Source: Acidimicrobiia bacterium
Lineage (GTDB): Bacteria > Actinomycetota > Acidimicrobiia > Spongiisociales > JAENVV01
Length of the DNA: 15,092 nucleotides
Assembly: GCA_020352575.1 (NCBI GenBank)
Contig: CP070681.1
Location: 1,662,298-1,677,389 of the forward strand
Direction of reading: 5' to 3'
Within the stretch, counting starts at the first letter, position 1; the number at the start of each line of letters is the position of its first letter. Positions 7,628 to 14,798 of the stretch are shown here, piece by piece. The notes under the pieces are model-generated. The model was not told the DNA's origin, made no database searches, and was given only the letters and a program-made list of their open reading frames with translations. The position numbers and the translations under genes were made by a program.

Positions 7628-9445
7628 CTACAGGTAGCCCAGCTCGCGGGCGCGACCGTCCAGTTCCTCCAGGATCCGCCCCTGCATCTCGGCGAAGAAC
7701 TCGGGGGTGTTGAAGTACTCGAGTTCGGAGCTCTCAATGGGCTCGTGGGCTTCGGCGGGGAGCACATAGTCGGTCTCGTCGAACCCCGTCTTGCGCTCCA
7801 CGGCGTAGCCCCGGATGAAGGTGCGGTGCGTGGTGTCGAGGAGGGCCTGCTCGTCGATGTCGAGGTTTGCGGCGATCTGGAGCGCCTCAGCGTGCATCGC
7901 CGGCGTCGCCATCGAGAACTTGCAGAGACCGTCGATGTCGGAGCGGATGTAGTCCCAGCCGCGGTTCGTCACCGCATCGACCCAGTAGTCCACGCTCGTC
8001 TCACCCTCGGCGATCATGAGCAGGAAGGTCCGCATGCTCATGTGGCCGCCGGCGAGCGCCCACGGGAACCCCGGGTTGGAGTGCGGCACGTACGCCGGGT
8101 ACTCGACACCCTTGCTCTGCATCGCGAACTCGGGCGCGCCGAGCTCCTCGGCCATACGGAGGGTGCCCTGCCCGACGAAGGGCAGCTTGCCCGTGCCGAT
8201 CGCCTCCACCGCCGCGAGTGCGGCTGCTGCATCGCCGTAGGAGAGGCCGTCGGCAACCGGATTGCCGGGGTTGCGGCGGTTCCACTCCATGGCGTAGGCG
8301 AGGCTCACGCCGAGGGAGATCGAGTCCATGCACAGCTCATCGCACAGGGCGATGAGGTCCATCGCCGCTTCCTTGTCGAAGATGCCGAGCCCGACCGAGA
8401 GCAACGCGAGCGGCTCGTAGTCGAACTTGGCGCGGAAGCGGCCCTCCCCATCGTCGTCGTAGATGTTCTTGTGACACTTGATGCCGCACAGGTAGCACGA
8501 CTCCGAACGGACCTCGTACCCGCCGGCTTCCTCGAACGGGTCCCGGCGGAGCGCCACGTGTCGGTCGTCGCCGGTGGGCCGGAAGTTGAACTCGGGGATG
8601 ATGCCGTGCTCGCCCTGGGTGACCATCTGTCGCCACGTCCCGATCTCCCGGTAGATGCGCGAGCCCTCGCCGAGGTTGATCTCCTTGTTGAGGTCACGGA
8701 GGCCGCGTTGGCGCCCCGGGTCGTCCCCGTCGGCGATGATCGCCATGAGGTTCTTCGAGCCCATCACACCGCCGTAGCCACCCCGGCCGGCGTACCTGGC
8801 CTTCGAGTCGCCGGACTTCAACTGGTTGTCCGTGGAGAGCGCGATCGCCGCATACCGGACGTCGCCGCCCTGCTCACCCGCAGGGCCGATCACCGCGAAG
8901 TGGGCCTCGGGGTAGCGGCCGTGGAGGTGCTGGATCCGATCGTTGGAGTGGCGCCCGACGAGGTCGGAGGCGTCGATGAACTCGAAGTTCGCCGGGCCTT
9001 CCGGCCCGTTGGGATCCTCGCTCATGGTGAGGACGACGGCGACAGGCGTCTCCGAACGACCGGTGAAGATCACGTCGTCGATGCCGAGGCCCCGCAGCTT
9101 CGTGCCGAAGTGCCCACTGCCGGCGCTCCACATGAGGCCCGGGGTGCCGTTCCTGGCCCGCTTCAGAGGCGACCAGCCGTGGAAGTAGGTCCGCAGACCG
9201 GTCATGACCCGGGTGCCGGACAGCAGTCCGAGGTTCATCATGAGCGGGGCCTCGGGGGAGTACGGGTCGACCGGCTCCTGCCCGTCGAACCACTTCGTGG
9301 CGCGGGCGATGCCGCCGAGTGTGTCTTCGAGGTCGGTGCAGGCGATCGACTCGAACCGGACGTCCTTCGTGGTGAGGTCCACGTGGTACCGGTGCACCGT
9401 GAACTCGGTGAGGGGCTTCAGGTCCTGCAACTCGGCGGTCGTCAC
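7628..9445 (-). CDS. Second, divergent aldehyde:ferredoxin oxidoreductase family protein
   Basis: A 605-residue AOR-family protein on the minus strand. The 4Fe-4S ligands are complete: Cys317, Cys320 and Cys324 (CYLCGIKC) plus Cys508 (GLCKFS). The cofactor-binding stretch reads GRGGYGGVMGSKNLMA, FDYEPLALLS matches the region of the catalytic Glu, and GGHMS that of the catalytic His. It differs strongly from AOR1 at both ends: the N-terminus is longer and altered (HRYHVDLTTKDVRFESIA), and the C-terminus lacks the AOR1-type YYEMAGWD block, ending instead in NTPEFFAEMQGRILEEL. It is therefore a different subfamily, with unknown substrate, and a true aldehyde oxidoreductase activity is inference. 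The GTG start at 9445 was chosen for its ribosome-binding site 6 bases upstream. The frame stays open to an ATG at 9535, but those 30 residues look unlike the family. It is probably a client of the adjacent MoeA proteins. Confidence 0.9.
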   Translation of the reverse strand: MTTAELQDLKPLTEFTVHRYHVDLTTKDVRFESIACTDLEDTLGGIARATKWFDGQEPVDPYSPEAPLMMNLGLLSGTRVMTGLRTYFHGWSPLKRARNGTPGLMWSAGSGHFGTKLRGLGIDDVIFTGRSETPVAVVLTMSEDPNGPEGPANFEFIDASDLVGRHSNDRIQHLHGRYPEAHFAVIGPAGEQGGDVRYAAIALSTDNQLKSGDSKARYAGRGGYGGVMGSKNLMAIIADGDDPGRQRGLRDLNKEINLGEGSRIYREIGTWRQMVTQGEHGIIPEFNFRPTGDDRHVALRRDPFEEAGGYEVRSESCYLCGIKCHKNIYDDDGEGRFRAKFDYEPLALLSVGLGIFDKEAAMDLIALCDELCMDSISLGVSLAYAMEWNRRNPGNPVADGLSYGDAAAALAAVEAIGTGKLPFVGQGTLRMAEELGAPEFAMQSKGVEYPAYVPHSNPGFPWALAGGHMSMRTFLLMIAEGETSVDYWVDAVTNRGWDYIRSDIDGLCKFSMATPAMHAEALQIAANLDIDEQALLDTTHRTFIRGYAVERKTGFDETDYVLPAEAHEPIESSELEYFNTPEFFAEMQGRILEELDGRARELGYL

Positions 9446-9451
9446 CGTGGT

Positions 9452-9460
9452 CTCCTCCTC
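9452..9460 (-). promoter_or_regulatory. Strong ribosome-binding site fixing the AOR2 start
   Basis: On the minus strand GAGGAGGAG lies 6 bases before GTG 9445. It favours this start over the in-frame ATG at 9535. Confidence 0.75.
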
Positions 9461-9491
9461 GCGGGGCATCCCGCTGGATCGCGTTTGGGGA

Positions 9492-9497
9492 ACGATA
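9492..9497 (-). promoter_or_regulatory. Candidate -10 element for AOR2
   Basis: TATCGT on the minus strand fits TANNNT. Transcription would start near 9485, giving a leader of about 40 bases that includes the ribosome-binding site. The same hexamer appears before the GntR gene. The site lies in the divergent AOR2/M20 gap (9446-9541), which also holds the 10-base palindrome GGGGGCCCCC at 9504-9513. No clear -35 is seen. Confidence 0.3.
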
Positions 9498-9541
9498 GAA
9501 GACGGGGGCCCCCACGGCGCTCGTCCTGCCAACATGTGGCC

Positions 9542-10735
9542 ATGTCCCTCGCAGCCCTCCTCGAGGAGGCCACGAGCCTCCAGCCGCAGACAATCGAACT
9601 CCGCCGTGCCCTACATCGCCAGCCGGAGATCGGGCTCGACCTCCCCGTCACCCGCGAGATCGTGCTGGATGCGATTGCGGACCTTCCCCTGGGGCTCACG
9701 CTCCACGAGACGACGTCGGGGATCGTGGCCGTGCTCGAGGGCGGAATGCCCGGTCCGACCGTGCTGCTCCGTGGTGACATGGACGCCCTGCCACTCCAGG
9801 AGGACACGGGCCTCGACTTCGCCTCCGAGGTCGACGGTGCCATGCATGCGTGCGGGCACGACCTCCACACGGCCATGCTCGCCTCGTCGGCGCGCCTGCT
9901 CGCTGCGCACCGCGACGAGCTGCCCGGCAAGGTCGTCTTCATGTTCCAGCCCGGTGAGGAGGGGTTCGGCGGCGCCAGGTACATGCTCGACGAAGGGGTG
10001 TTGGACGCCACCGGTGAGATGCCGGTACGGGCCTTTGCCATCCATGTGTGGGCGGCCCGTTTCCCGGGCATCTCCTGCCGTGGTGGCGCGTTCATGGCCT
10101 CGGCCGACACCGTCGAGATCACCGTCAACGGCGCCGGCGGCCATGCCTCTGCGCCGTTCCTCGCCATCGACCCGATCCTCGCGGCCGCCGAGGTGATGAC
10201 GTCCATCCAGACTGCCATCACGCGGGAGGTGAATGCCTTCGACCCGGCCGTCTTCACCGTTTCGCAGATCCATGGTGGATCGACCCACAACATCATCCCG
10301 TCGAAGGTGGAACTCGGGGGCACGCTCCGCTGCGTGAGCGACGGGCGTCGCGCCGCGATGCTCGACCTCATCCCTCGCGTCGCGTCGGCGGTGGCCGAGG
10401 CCCACGGTGCCACCGCCGAGGTCGAGTTCTCGGAGGGGTACCCCGTGACCATCAACGACGACGAGGTGGCGGCCGAGGTCCGCGCCATCGCAACGGAGCT
10501 GTTCGGGGAGGACCGGGTGGCCAACCCGCCTTCACCGATCATGGGTGCCGAGGATTGGAGCTATGTCCTCCAGCGTGTTCCGGGCGCAATCGCGTTCCTC
10601 GACGCGAACCCTGGGGGCGCCACCGAGCCCGCCGGCAACCACTCGAACCTCGTCGTCTTCAACGAGGACGCCATGGCCCAGGGCGTTGCGCTCTACGCCG
10701 CCTACGCGATGGGGTCCCTCACAGCACACGCCTGA
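9542..10735 (+). CDS. M20 family amidohydrolase (metallo-aminoacylase/carboxypeptidase type)
   Basis: A 397-residue member of the M20 amidohydrolase group (hippurate hydrolase, IAA-amino acid hydrolase, N-acyl amino acid or N-acetyl-diaminopimelate deacylase relatives), which cleaves an N-acyl amide using a dinuclear metal site. Metal and catalytic residues are in place: Cys104 and His106 in MHACGHD, Glu139-Glu140 in FQPGEEGFGGARYML, His168 in IHVWAARFPG, and His367 in GNHSNLVVF. RGDMDALPLQE and GAEDWSYVL are also diagnostic. The dimerisation insert falls at about 180-295 (VNGAGGHAS to HGGSTHNIIPSKVELGGTLR). The length is typical, with no signal peptide, so it is cytoplasmic. ATG 9542 opens with MSLAALLEEATSL, but no ribosome-binding site precedes it. 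The exact acyl-amino acid substrate cannot be told. Its stop overlaps the start of the next hydrolase by one base. Confidence 0.93.
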   Translation: MSLAALLEEATSLQPQTIELRRALHRQPEIGLDLPVTREIVLDAIADLPLGLTLHETTSGIVAVLEGGMPGPTVLLRGDMDALPLQEDTGLDFASEVDGAMHACGHDLHTAMLASSARLLAAHRDELPGKVVFMFQPGEEGFGGARYMLDEGVLDATGEMPVRAFAIHVWAARFPGISCRGGAFMASADTVEITVNGAGGHASAPFLAIDPILAAAEVMTSIQTAITREVNAFDPAVFTVSQIHGGSTHNIIPSKVELGGTLRCVSDGRRAAMLDLIPRVASAVAEAHGATAEVEFSEGYPVTINDDEVAAEVRAIATELFGEDRVANPPSPIMGAEDWSYVLQRVPGAIAFLDANPGGATEPAGNHSNLVVFNEDAMAQGVALYAAYAMGSLTAHA

Positions 10736-11682
10736 TGGACATCCACCCGATCGACCGTTTCGCCGCCGTCCTCCAGCGGTCGGTCGCGGCTCGGGTCTTC
10801 GAGGGCGGCTGGGGCGACCCGGATCTCGTGGGCGCGCTGACCGCTGACGTGCTCGAAACGCCCGCGACCATTGCGCCCGTGTTGGGTGCCTCTCGCACGA
10901 CGAGGGGCTGCAGGTGGGTGGAGGGGACCTTCGAAAGCCCGGAGTGGCGCCTCCCCGAGTCGTCCCGCACGGCGCGATTCGTGTGGGCGAGGCCAGAAGG
11001 GGGTGAGGACGCGACGGTGGTCCTCCTGTCGGCGTGGGGGGAGCACTCCCTCGTGCCCCGCCTGCGGATGGCGCCTCGGCTGGCGGAACGGGGGATCGGC
11101 TCGATCATCCTCGAGAACCCGCTGTACGGTTCCCGTCGGCCTCGTTCCGGACAGGTCATCACGACGGTCGCCGAGTTCGCACTCATGGGCCGGGCGGTCG
11201 TCGAAGAGGCACGGGCGTTGATGGCATGGGTGCAACCCCACGGCCTGGTCGGCGTCGGGGGTTTCTCGATGGGGGCGAACACGGCCGCCCTCGCCGGGGC
11301 CGTGATGCCGTTCCCCGTCGCGATGGGGCTCCTCGCCCCGTCGCACTCCCCGGGACCGGTGTGGCGTGATGGGGTGATCAGCGGGGCCGTCGACATCGAA
11401 GCGCTCGGCGACGAAGGGCTCGACCGACTGGGGGATGCGTTGTCATCCGTGTCGGTGCTCCGGTTCCCTCCCCCGGACCATGCGAAGCACGCCGTGATCA
11501 TTGCGGGGCGCCGCGACGGCTACGTGCCGGCGTCGACGACCGAGGACCTCGCTGCGCACTGGCCGGAGGCCGAGGTCCGATGGAAGGACGCCGGGCACGG
11601 CACCCTCATCTGGTTCCACCGGGGCGAGTGGCTCGAGGCGATCGTCGCATCGTTCGAGCGACTGCGCGCCGCTACAGGTTGA
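10735..11682 (+). CDS. Alpha/beta hydrolase, ABHD18-like
   Basis: A 315-residue cytoplasmic alpha/beta hydrolase. The nucleophile elbow GGFSMGANTAALAG puts Ser178 as nucleophile, with Asp261 (AGRRDGYVP) and His288 (DAGHGTLIW) completing a likely Ser-Asp-His triad in the right order and spacing. A HSLVPRLRMAPRLAERGIGSIILENPLYGSRRP-type arrangement before the elbow (about 102-135) recalls the ABHD18/DUF2048 group, whose function is poorly known. The subfamily assignment is moderate. ATG 10735 overlaps the M20 stop (TGATG), so the two hydrolases are translationally coupled and may act on one pathway, such as an acylated or amide-linked compound. That link is inference. The last 11 bases overlap the 3' end of the convergent small membrane gene. 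Confidence 0.85.
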   Translation: MDIHPIDRFAAVLQRSVAARVFEGGWGDPDLVGALTADVLETPATIAPVLGASRTTRGCRWVEGTFESPEWRLPESSRTARFVWARPEGGEDATVVLLSAWGEHSLVPRLRMAPRLAERGIGSIILENPLYGSRRPRSGQVITTVAEFALMGRAVVEEARALMAWVQPHGLVGVGGFSMGANTAALAGAVMPFPVAMGLLAPSHSPGPVWRDGVISGAVDIEALGDEGLDRLGDALSSVSVLRFPPPDHAKHAVIIAGRRDGYVPASTTEDLAAHWPEAEVRWKDAGHGTLIWFHRGEWLEAIVASFERLRAATG

Positions 11683-11872
11683 GCAGGATCGCCCCGCCCC
11701 CGATGAGGGCGGCGAGGCCGAACACCACGAAGAGGACGACGGTGCCGGTCTCCTTGAGCAGCTTTACGAAGCCCTGCACCTTGCCCGTGTTCCACACCCA
11801 GGTGGGCTTGGCATAGGCGGACCAGAGCACGAAGACCCCGTAGACGACCAGGAACCATCCGAGATACACCAT
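11672..11872 (-). CDS. Small two-helix membrane protein of unknown function
   Basis: A 66-residue protein with two hydrophobic segments: residues about 3-20 (YLGWFLVVYGVFVLWSAY) and about 44-65 (TVVLFVVFGLAALIGGGAILL). They are joined by a basic, amphipathic loop (AKPTWVWNTGKVQGFVKLLKE), so the protein is probably a membrane hairpin. I do not recognise the family. The ATG at 11872 has no clear ribosome-binding site, but a TANNNT box 7 bases upstream would suit a leaderless transcript. A longer frame reaching 12205 overlaps the EF-G-like gene and reads as low-complexity Ser/Arg sequence, so it is not used. It is divergent from the EF-G-like gene and convergent with the hydrolase. Confidence 0.72.
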   Translation of the reverse strand: MVYLGWFLVVYGVFVLWSAYAKPTWVWNTGKVQGFVKLLKETGTVVLFVVFGLAALIGGGAILLNL

Positions 11873-11898
11873 GCGGGGAAACCTACCCCGTTCCCCGC
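11873..11898. repeat. Perfect 8-bp inverted repeat between divergent genes
   Basis: GCGGGGAA at 11873-11880 and its exact complement TTCCCCGC at 11891-11898 are separated by 10 bases. The repeat starts directly at the ATG of the small membrane gene, and its spacer holds that gene's candidate -10 box. It could be an operator or an RNA hairpin. Confidence 0.5.
11880..11885 (-). promoter_or_regulatory. Candidate leaderless -10 element for the small membrane protein
   Basis: TAGGTT on the minus strand fits TANNNT and ends 7 bases before the ATG. This is the spacing expected when transcription starts at or next to the start codon. It overlaps the inverted repeat. Evidence is limited to the hexamer and spacing. 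Confidence 0.3.
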
Positions 11899-11921
11899 TC
11901 CGGGCACCCCGTCGCGATGCG

Positions 11922-11927
11922 TAACCT
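11922..11927 (+). promoter_or_regulatory. Candidate -10 element for the EF-G-like gene
   Basis: TAACCT fits TANNNT. A transcript would start near 11934 and leave about 30 bases of leader that includes the GGAAGGAA ribosome-binding site. No good -35 is visible. Confidence 0.3.
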
Positions 11928-11951
11928 CTTCGGGACGCGAAACCAACACGG

Positions 11952-11956
11952 AAGGA
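11952..11956 (+). promoter_or_regulatory. Ribosome-binding site for the EF-G-like gene
   Basis: AAGGA lies 7 bases before GTG 11964 and supports this GTG as the start. The protein's first residues (VKVFSPDKIRNVALVGH) agree with the family. Confidence 0.65.
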
Positions 11957-11963
11957 ACCCACG

Positions 11964-14027
11964 GTGAAGGTCTTCTCACCTGACAAGATCCGGAACGTCG
12001 CACTCGTCGGCCACAGCGGGTCGGGGAAGACCACGCTGGCCGAGGCCCTCTTGTTCCGGGCGGGGAAGATCCAGCGACTCGGCACGGTCGAGGACGGCAA
12101 CACCGTCACGGACTTCGACGATGAGGAGAAGGCGCGGGGGATGTCCCTGTCGCTCGCCATGGCCCCCTTCGAGTGGAAGGGCCACAAGATCAACCTCATC
12201 GACACGCCGGGCTACGTCGATTTCGCCGGCGACATCCACGCTGCGATGAGCGTCGCCGGGTTGGCGATCTTCGTCGTGAGTGCCGTTGAGGGCATCGAGG
12301 TGCAGACCGAGTACGCCTGGCGGGTCGCCGAGGAACTCGGCGTCTCCCGCATGGTGTTCATCAACAAGCTCGACAAGGAGCAGGCTTCGTTCGAACGCAC
12401 GCTCGCCGAACTCCGTGAGCGGTTCGGGGCCGGCATCGCACCCGTCGAGCTCCCCATAGGGAGCGGCCCCTCGTTCCACGGCGTCGCGGACCTGTTCCGC
12501 GACAAGGCGTGGATCTACGACTCCGGCCATGCCGAGGTCACTGAGATGCCCGAGGACATGGTCGATCGGGAACACGAGGTCCACGACAACCTCGTCGAAG
12601 GCATCGTCGTCGCCGACGAGGAGATGCTCGAGGCGTACCTCGAGGGCGAGGTGCCGTCGGTCGAGGAGCTCGAGCACACCATGGCCAAAGGCATCAACGA
12701 AGCGACCGTCTTCCCGGTTGTGTGTGGCTCGGCGACGGGTCCGATCGCAGTTGACCGCCTCGCAGACTTCATCGTCGAGCTCGGCCCCTCGCCGGTCGAT
12801 CGCCCGCCTCGCGACGTGACCGCCGGTGACACGCACGTCGACGTGGTGTGCGATCCGGATGGTGATCCGCTCGCCTTCGTGTTCAAGACCATCGCCGACC
12901 CGTACGTTGGCCAGGTCTCCATGTTCCGGGTGATCTCGGGTCGGGTGACTCCCGAGATGCACCTCGTGAACTCGCGCAACGGGCAGGACGAGCGGCTCTC
13001 GCGGATCGCCACGATGATCGGCAAGGACACGGAGCTCGTCGATTCGCTCCCGGCGGGCGACATCGGCGTCGTCACGAAGCTCGTGGACACCAAGACCGGC
13101 GACACGCTCGCCCCGAAGGGTTCCCCGGTCCGACTCCCGGCGATCGGTCGACCGCAACCTGTGCTCGCCCAGGCCCTCATCCCCAAGACGCAGGCCGATG
13201 AGGACAAGTTGGCGAACGCCATCCACAGGGTCCTCGACGAAGACCCTGCGCTTCGACTCGAGCGGAGCGACGAGACCCACCAGACCCTGTTGTGGGGGAT
13301 GGGTGAGACCCACCTGGCCATCACGATCGAGAAGCTCCGCCGCAAGTTCGGCGTCGAGGTCGAGACGGAGCCGATGAAGGTCGCCTTCCGCGAGACGATC
13401 ACCCGCAAGGCTTCCGCCGAGGGCAAGCACAAGAAGCAGTCCGGTGGCCATGGCCAATTCGGCGTCTGCCAACTCGAACTCGAGCCGCTCCCGCGGGGCG
13501 CCGGCTTCGAGTTCGACGACCAGATCAAGGGCGGCGCGATCCCTCGCCAGTTCATCCCGGCGGTCGAGAAGGGCGTCATGGAGACGATGGCCGATGGCGG
13601 CCTCAACGGATTCCCCGTCGTCGACGTCCGGGTTCGCCTCGTCGATGGCAAGTACCACTCGGTCGACTCCTCGGAGATGGCGTTCAAGATGGCCGGGCGG
13701 CTCGGCTTCCGGGCGGCCATGGCGGGTGCCGGCCCCGTGTTGCTGGAGCCGATCTCCCGCATCGAGATCGTCGTTCCTGCCGAGTACCAGGGCGACATCA
13801 TGGGCGACCTCGCCGCGAGGCGCGGCCAGGTGCAGGGATCAGAGGCCGACCGCGACGGGCGGCAGCGCATCATCGGCCAGGTGCCGACCTCGGAGATCGT
13901 CACGTACGCGAACGACCTCCGCTCGATCACGCAGGGCTGGGGTCGGTTCACGGCGACCCACGACCACTACCAGGAGATGCCGAGCCACCTCGCTGCCAAG
14001 GCCATCGCCGAGGCCCAGGAGGACTAG
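11964..14027 (+). CDS. Elongation factor G-like translational GTPase (EF-G2/FusA2 type)
   Basis: A 687-residue paralogue of elongation factor G with the whole five-domain plan: G domain about 1-275, then domains II about 290-370, III about 390-465, IV about 470-595 and V about 600-680. The GTPase motifs are G16-T24 (GHSGSGKTT), DTPG at 80-83 and NKLD at 134-137. The P-loop differs from the GHIDAGKTT of housekeeping EF-G, and switch I reads KARGMSLSLA rather than ERGITI. Both point to the EF-G2 group, whose role (ribosome-dependent but often non-essential) is poorly defined. Domains IV and V are intact (GGHGQFGVCQLELEP, YHSVDSSEMAFKMA, RIEIVVPAEYQGDIMGDL). It has its own ribosome-binding site and stands alone, without rpsL, rpsG or tuf beside it, which also argues against the main fusA. 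The stop shares a CTAG with the convergent GntR gene. Confidence 0.92.
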   Translation: MKVFSPDKIRNVALVGHSGSGKTTLAEALLFRAGKIQRLGTVEDGNTVTDFDDEEKARGMSLSLAMAPFEWKGHKINLIDTPGYVDFAGDIHAAMSVAGLAIFVVSAVEGIEVQTEYAWRVAEELGVSRMVFINKLDKEQASFERTLAELRERFGAGIAPVELPIGSGPSFHGVADLFRDKAWIYDSGHAEVTEMPEDMVDREHEVHDNLVEGIVVADEEMLEAYLEGEVPSVEELEHTMAKGINEATVFPVVCGSATGPIAVDRLADFIVELGPSPVDRPPRDVTAGDTHVDVVCDPDGDPLAFVFKTIADPYVGQVSMFRVISGRVTPEMHLVNSRNGQDERLSRIATMIGKDTELVDSLPAGDIGVVTKLVDTKTGDTLAPKGSPVRLPAIGRPQPVLAQALIPKTQADEDKLANAIHRVLDEDPALRLERSDETHQTLLWGMGETHLAITIEKLRRKFGVEVETEPMKVAFRETITRKASAEGKHKKQSGGHGQFGVCQLELEPLPRGAGFEFDDQIKGGAIPRQFIPAVEKGVMETMADGGLNGFPVVDVRVRLVDGKYHSVDSSEMAFKMAGRLGFRAAMAGAGPVLLEPISRIEIVVPAEYQGDIMGDLAARRGQVQGSEADRDGRQRIIGQVPTSEIVTYANDLRSITQGWGRFTATHDHYQEMPSHLAAKAIAEAQED

Positions 14028-14776
14028 CTCAGCTCGAAGCTGGGGGTGTCACCGGCGCGATGCCAGGTGACCTCGAACCGGTAGATGTCGCCGCGTACGA
14101 GTGACTCGCGCCATTCGAGCGGCCCGTTCGCGGACTCGGTGCGCCGCTCGATGAGGAACACGGCGTCGGCCTCGCCGAGAGCGAGGATGTCGCGCTCGGC
14201 CCTGCTCGGCACGATCGGCCGGAGGTGCTCGGTACCCGACACCGGTGCAACGCCATGGCGCTTCGCGAGTTCGGTGTAGAGGGCCGTGTGCGAGAAATCG
14301 GCTTCGACGAGGTCGCGGTAGGGATCCGCCGGGAGCCACGTTCGGTCGAGGGCCAATGGGGTCCCGTCGGCACGGCGGAGCCGCTCGAGGAAGAAGAGCT
14401 CGGCGTCCGGGTCGATGCCAAGTTGCTCGGCGGCGGCCCGTTCCCGTCGCAACTCGCTGGTGAGCACGTCGGACTCCTGGGCGTACCCCTGGGCCTCGAG
14501 GCTGTTGAAGAGCGAGTAGATCGTCGAGGAGAGCGGTTGGTTGATCGCCTCCTGGTTCACGAACGTGCCGCGGCCTCGATGGCGGGTGAGCAGCCCCTCG
14601 GCCTCGAGTCGCCGGATCGCCTCGCGCACGGTGTGGCGACTCACCCCGTACTCGTCGACCAGTTCGTAGTCGGTGGGGAACCGGTCGGGGAACTCCCCTG
14701 CGGTCACGCGCGTGAGCAGGTCCTCGTGGACCCGTTGCCACAGCGGCTTGGACTGATCGCCTTCCCGAACGGTCAT
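14024..14776 (-). CDS. GntR family transcriptional regulator, HutC/UTRA subfamily
   Basis: A 250-residue DNA-binding regulator. Residues about 10-73 form the GntR winged helix (PLWQRVHEDLL, FPTDYELVDEYGVSRHTVREAIRRLEAEGLL, GRGTFV). Residues about 95-240 form a UTRA ligand-binding domain typical of HutC-type GntR proteins, with ELFFLERLRRADGTPLALDRTWL and WRESLVRGDIYRFEV. The effector, usually a small metabolite, is unknown. ATG 14776 begins MTVREGDQSKPLWQ. No ribosome-binding site is visible, but a TATCGT box 6 bases upstream would suit a leaderless transcript. The upstream neighbour on the same strand is the SulP-like transporter, only 22 bases away, so the regulator may control it or be co-transcribed with it. 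Its stop overlaps that of the EF-G-like gene by 4 bases. Confidence 0.93.
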   Translation of the reverse strand: MTVREGDQSKPLWQRVHEDLLTRVTAGEFPDRFPTDYELVDEYGVSRHTVREAIRRLEAEGLLTRHRGRGTFVNQEAINQPLSSTIYSLFNSLEAQGYAQESDVLTSELRRERAAAEQLGIDPDAELFFLERLRRADGTPLALDRTWLPADPYRDLVEADFSHTALYTELAKRHGVAPVSGTEHLRPIVPSRAERDILALGEADAVFLIERRTESANGPLEWRESLVRGDIYRFEVTWHRAGDTPSFELS

Positions 14777-14782
14777 CGGGGC

Positions 14783-14788
14783 ACGATA
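14783..14788 (-). promoter_or_regulatory. Candidate leaderless -10 element for the GntR regulator
   Basis: TATCGT on the minus strand fits TANNNT and is followed by exactly 6 bases before the ATG, the usual -10 to start distance for a leaderless gene. It lies between the arms of a short inverted repeat, GGCAC (14780-14784) and GTGCC (14794-14798), that could be an autoregulatory operator. Confidence 0.35.
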
Positions 14789-14798
14789 ACGGGGTGCC

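Noticed and set aside
9504..9513. Palindrome GGGGGCCCCC between AOR2 and the M20 gene as a terminator or operator
   Set aside because: Only 10 bases, without a loop or T-run, and easily expected in DNA this rich in G and C. It is mentioned with the promoter but not called separately.
9446..9535. Upstream ATG at 9535 for AOR2
   Set aside because: The extra 30 residues do not look like AOR, and a strong ribosome-binding site (9452-9460) lies inside them, correctly spaced to GTG 9445.
7745..9541. Long plus-strand open frame running opposite AOR2 into the M20 gene (996 residues in total)
   Set aside because: Its sequence is an Arg/Val/Glu/His-rich reverse shadow of AOR2 with no domain. Only the part from ATG 9542, where M20 homology begins, is real. 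Such open antisense frames are common in high-GC genes.
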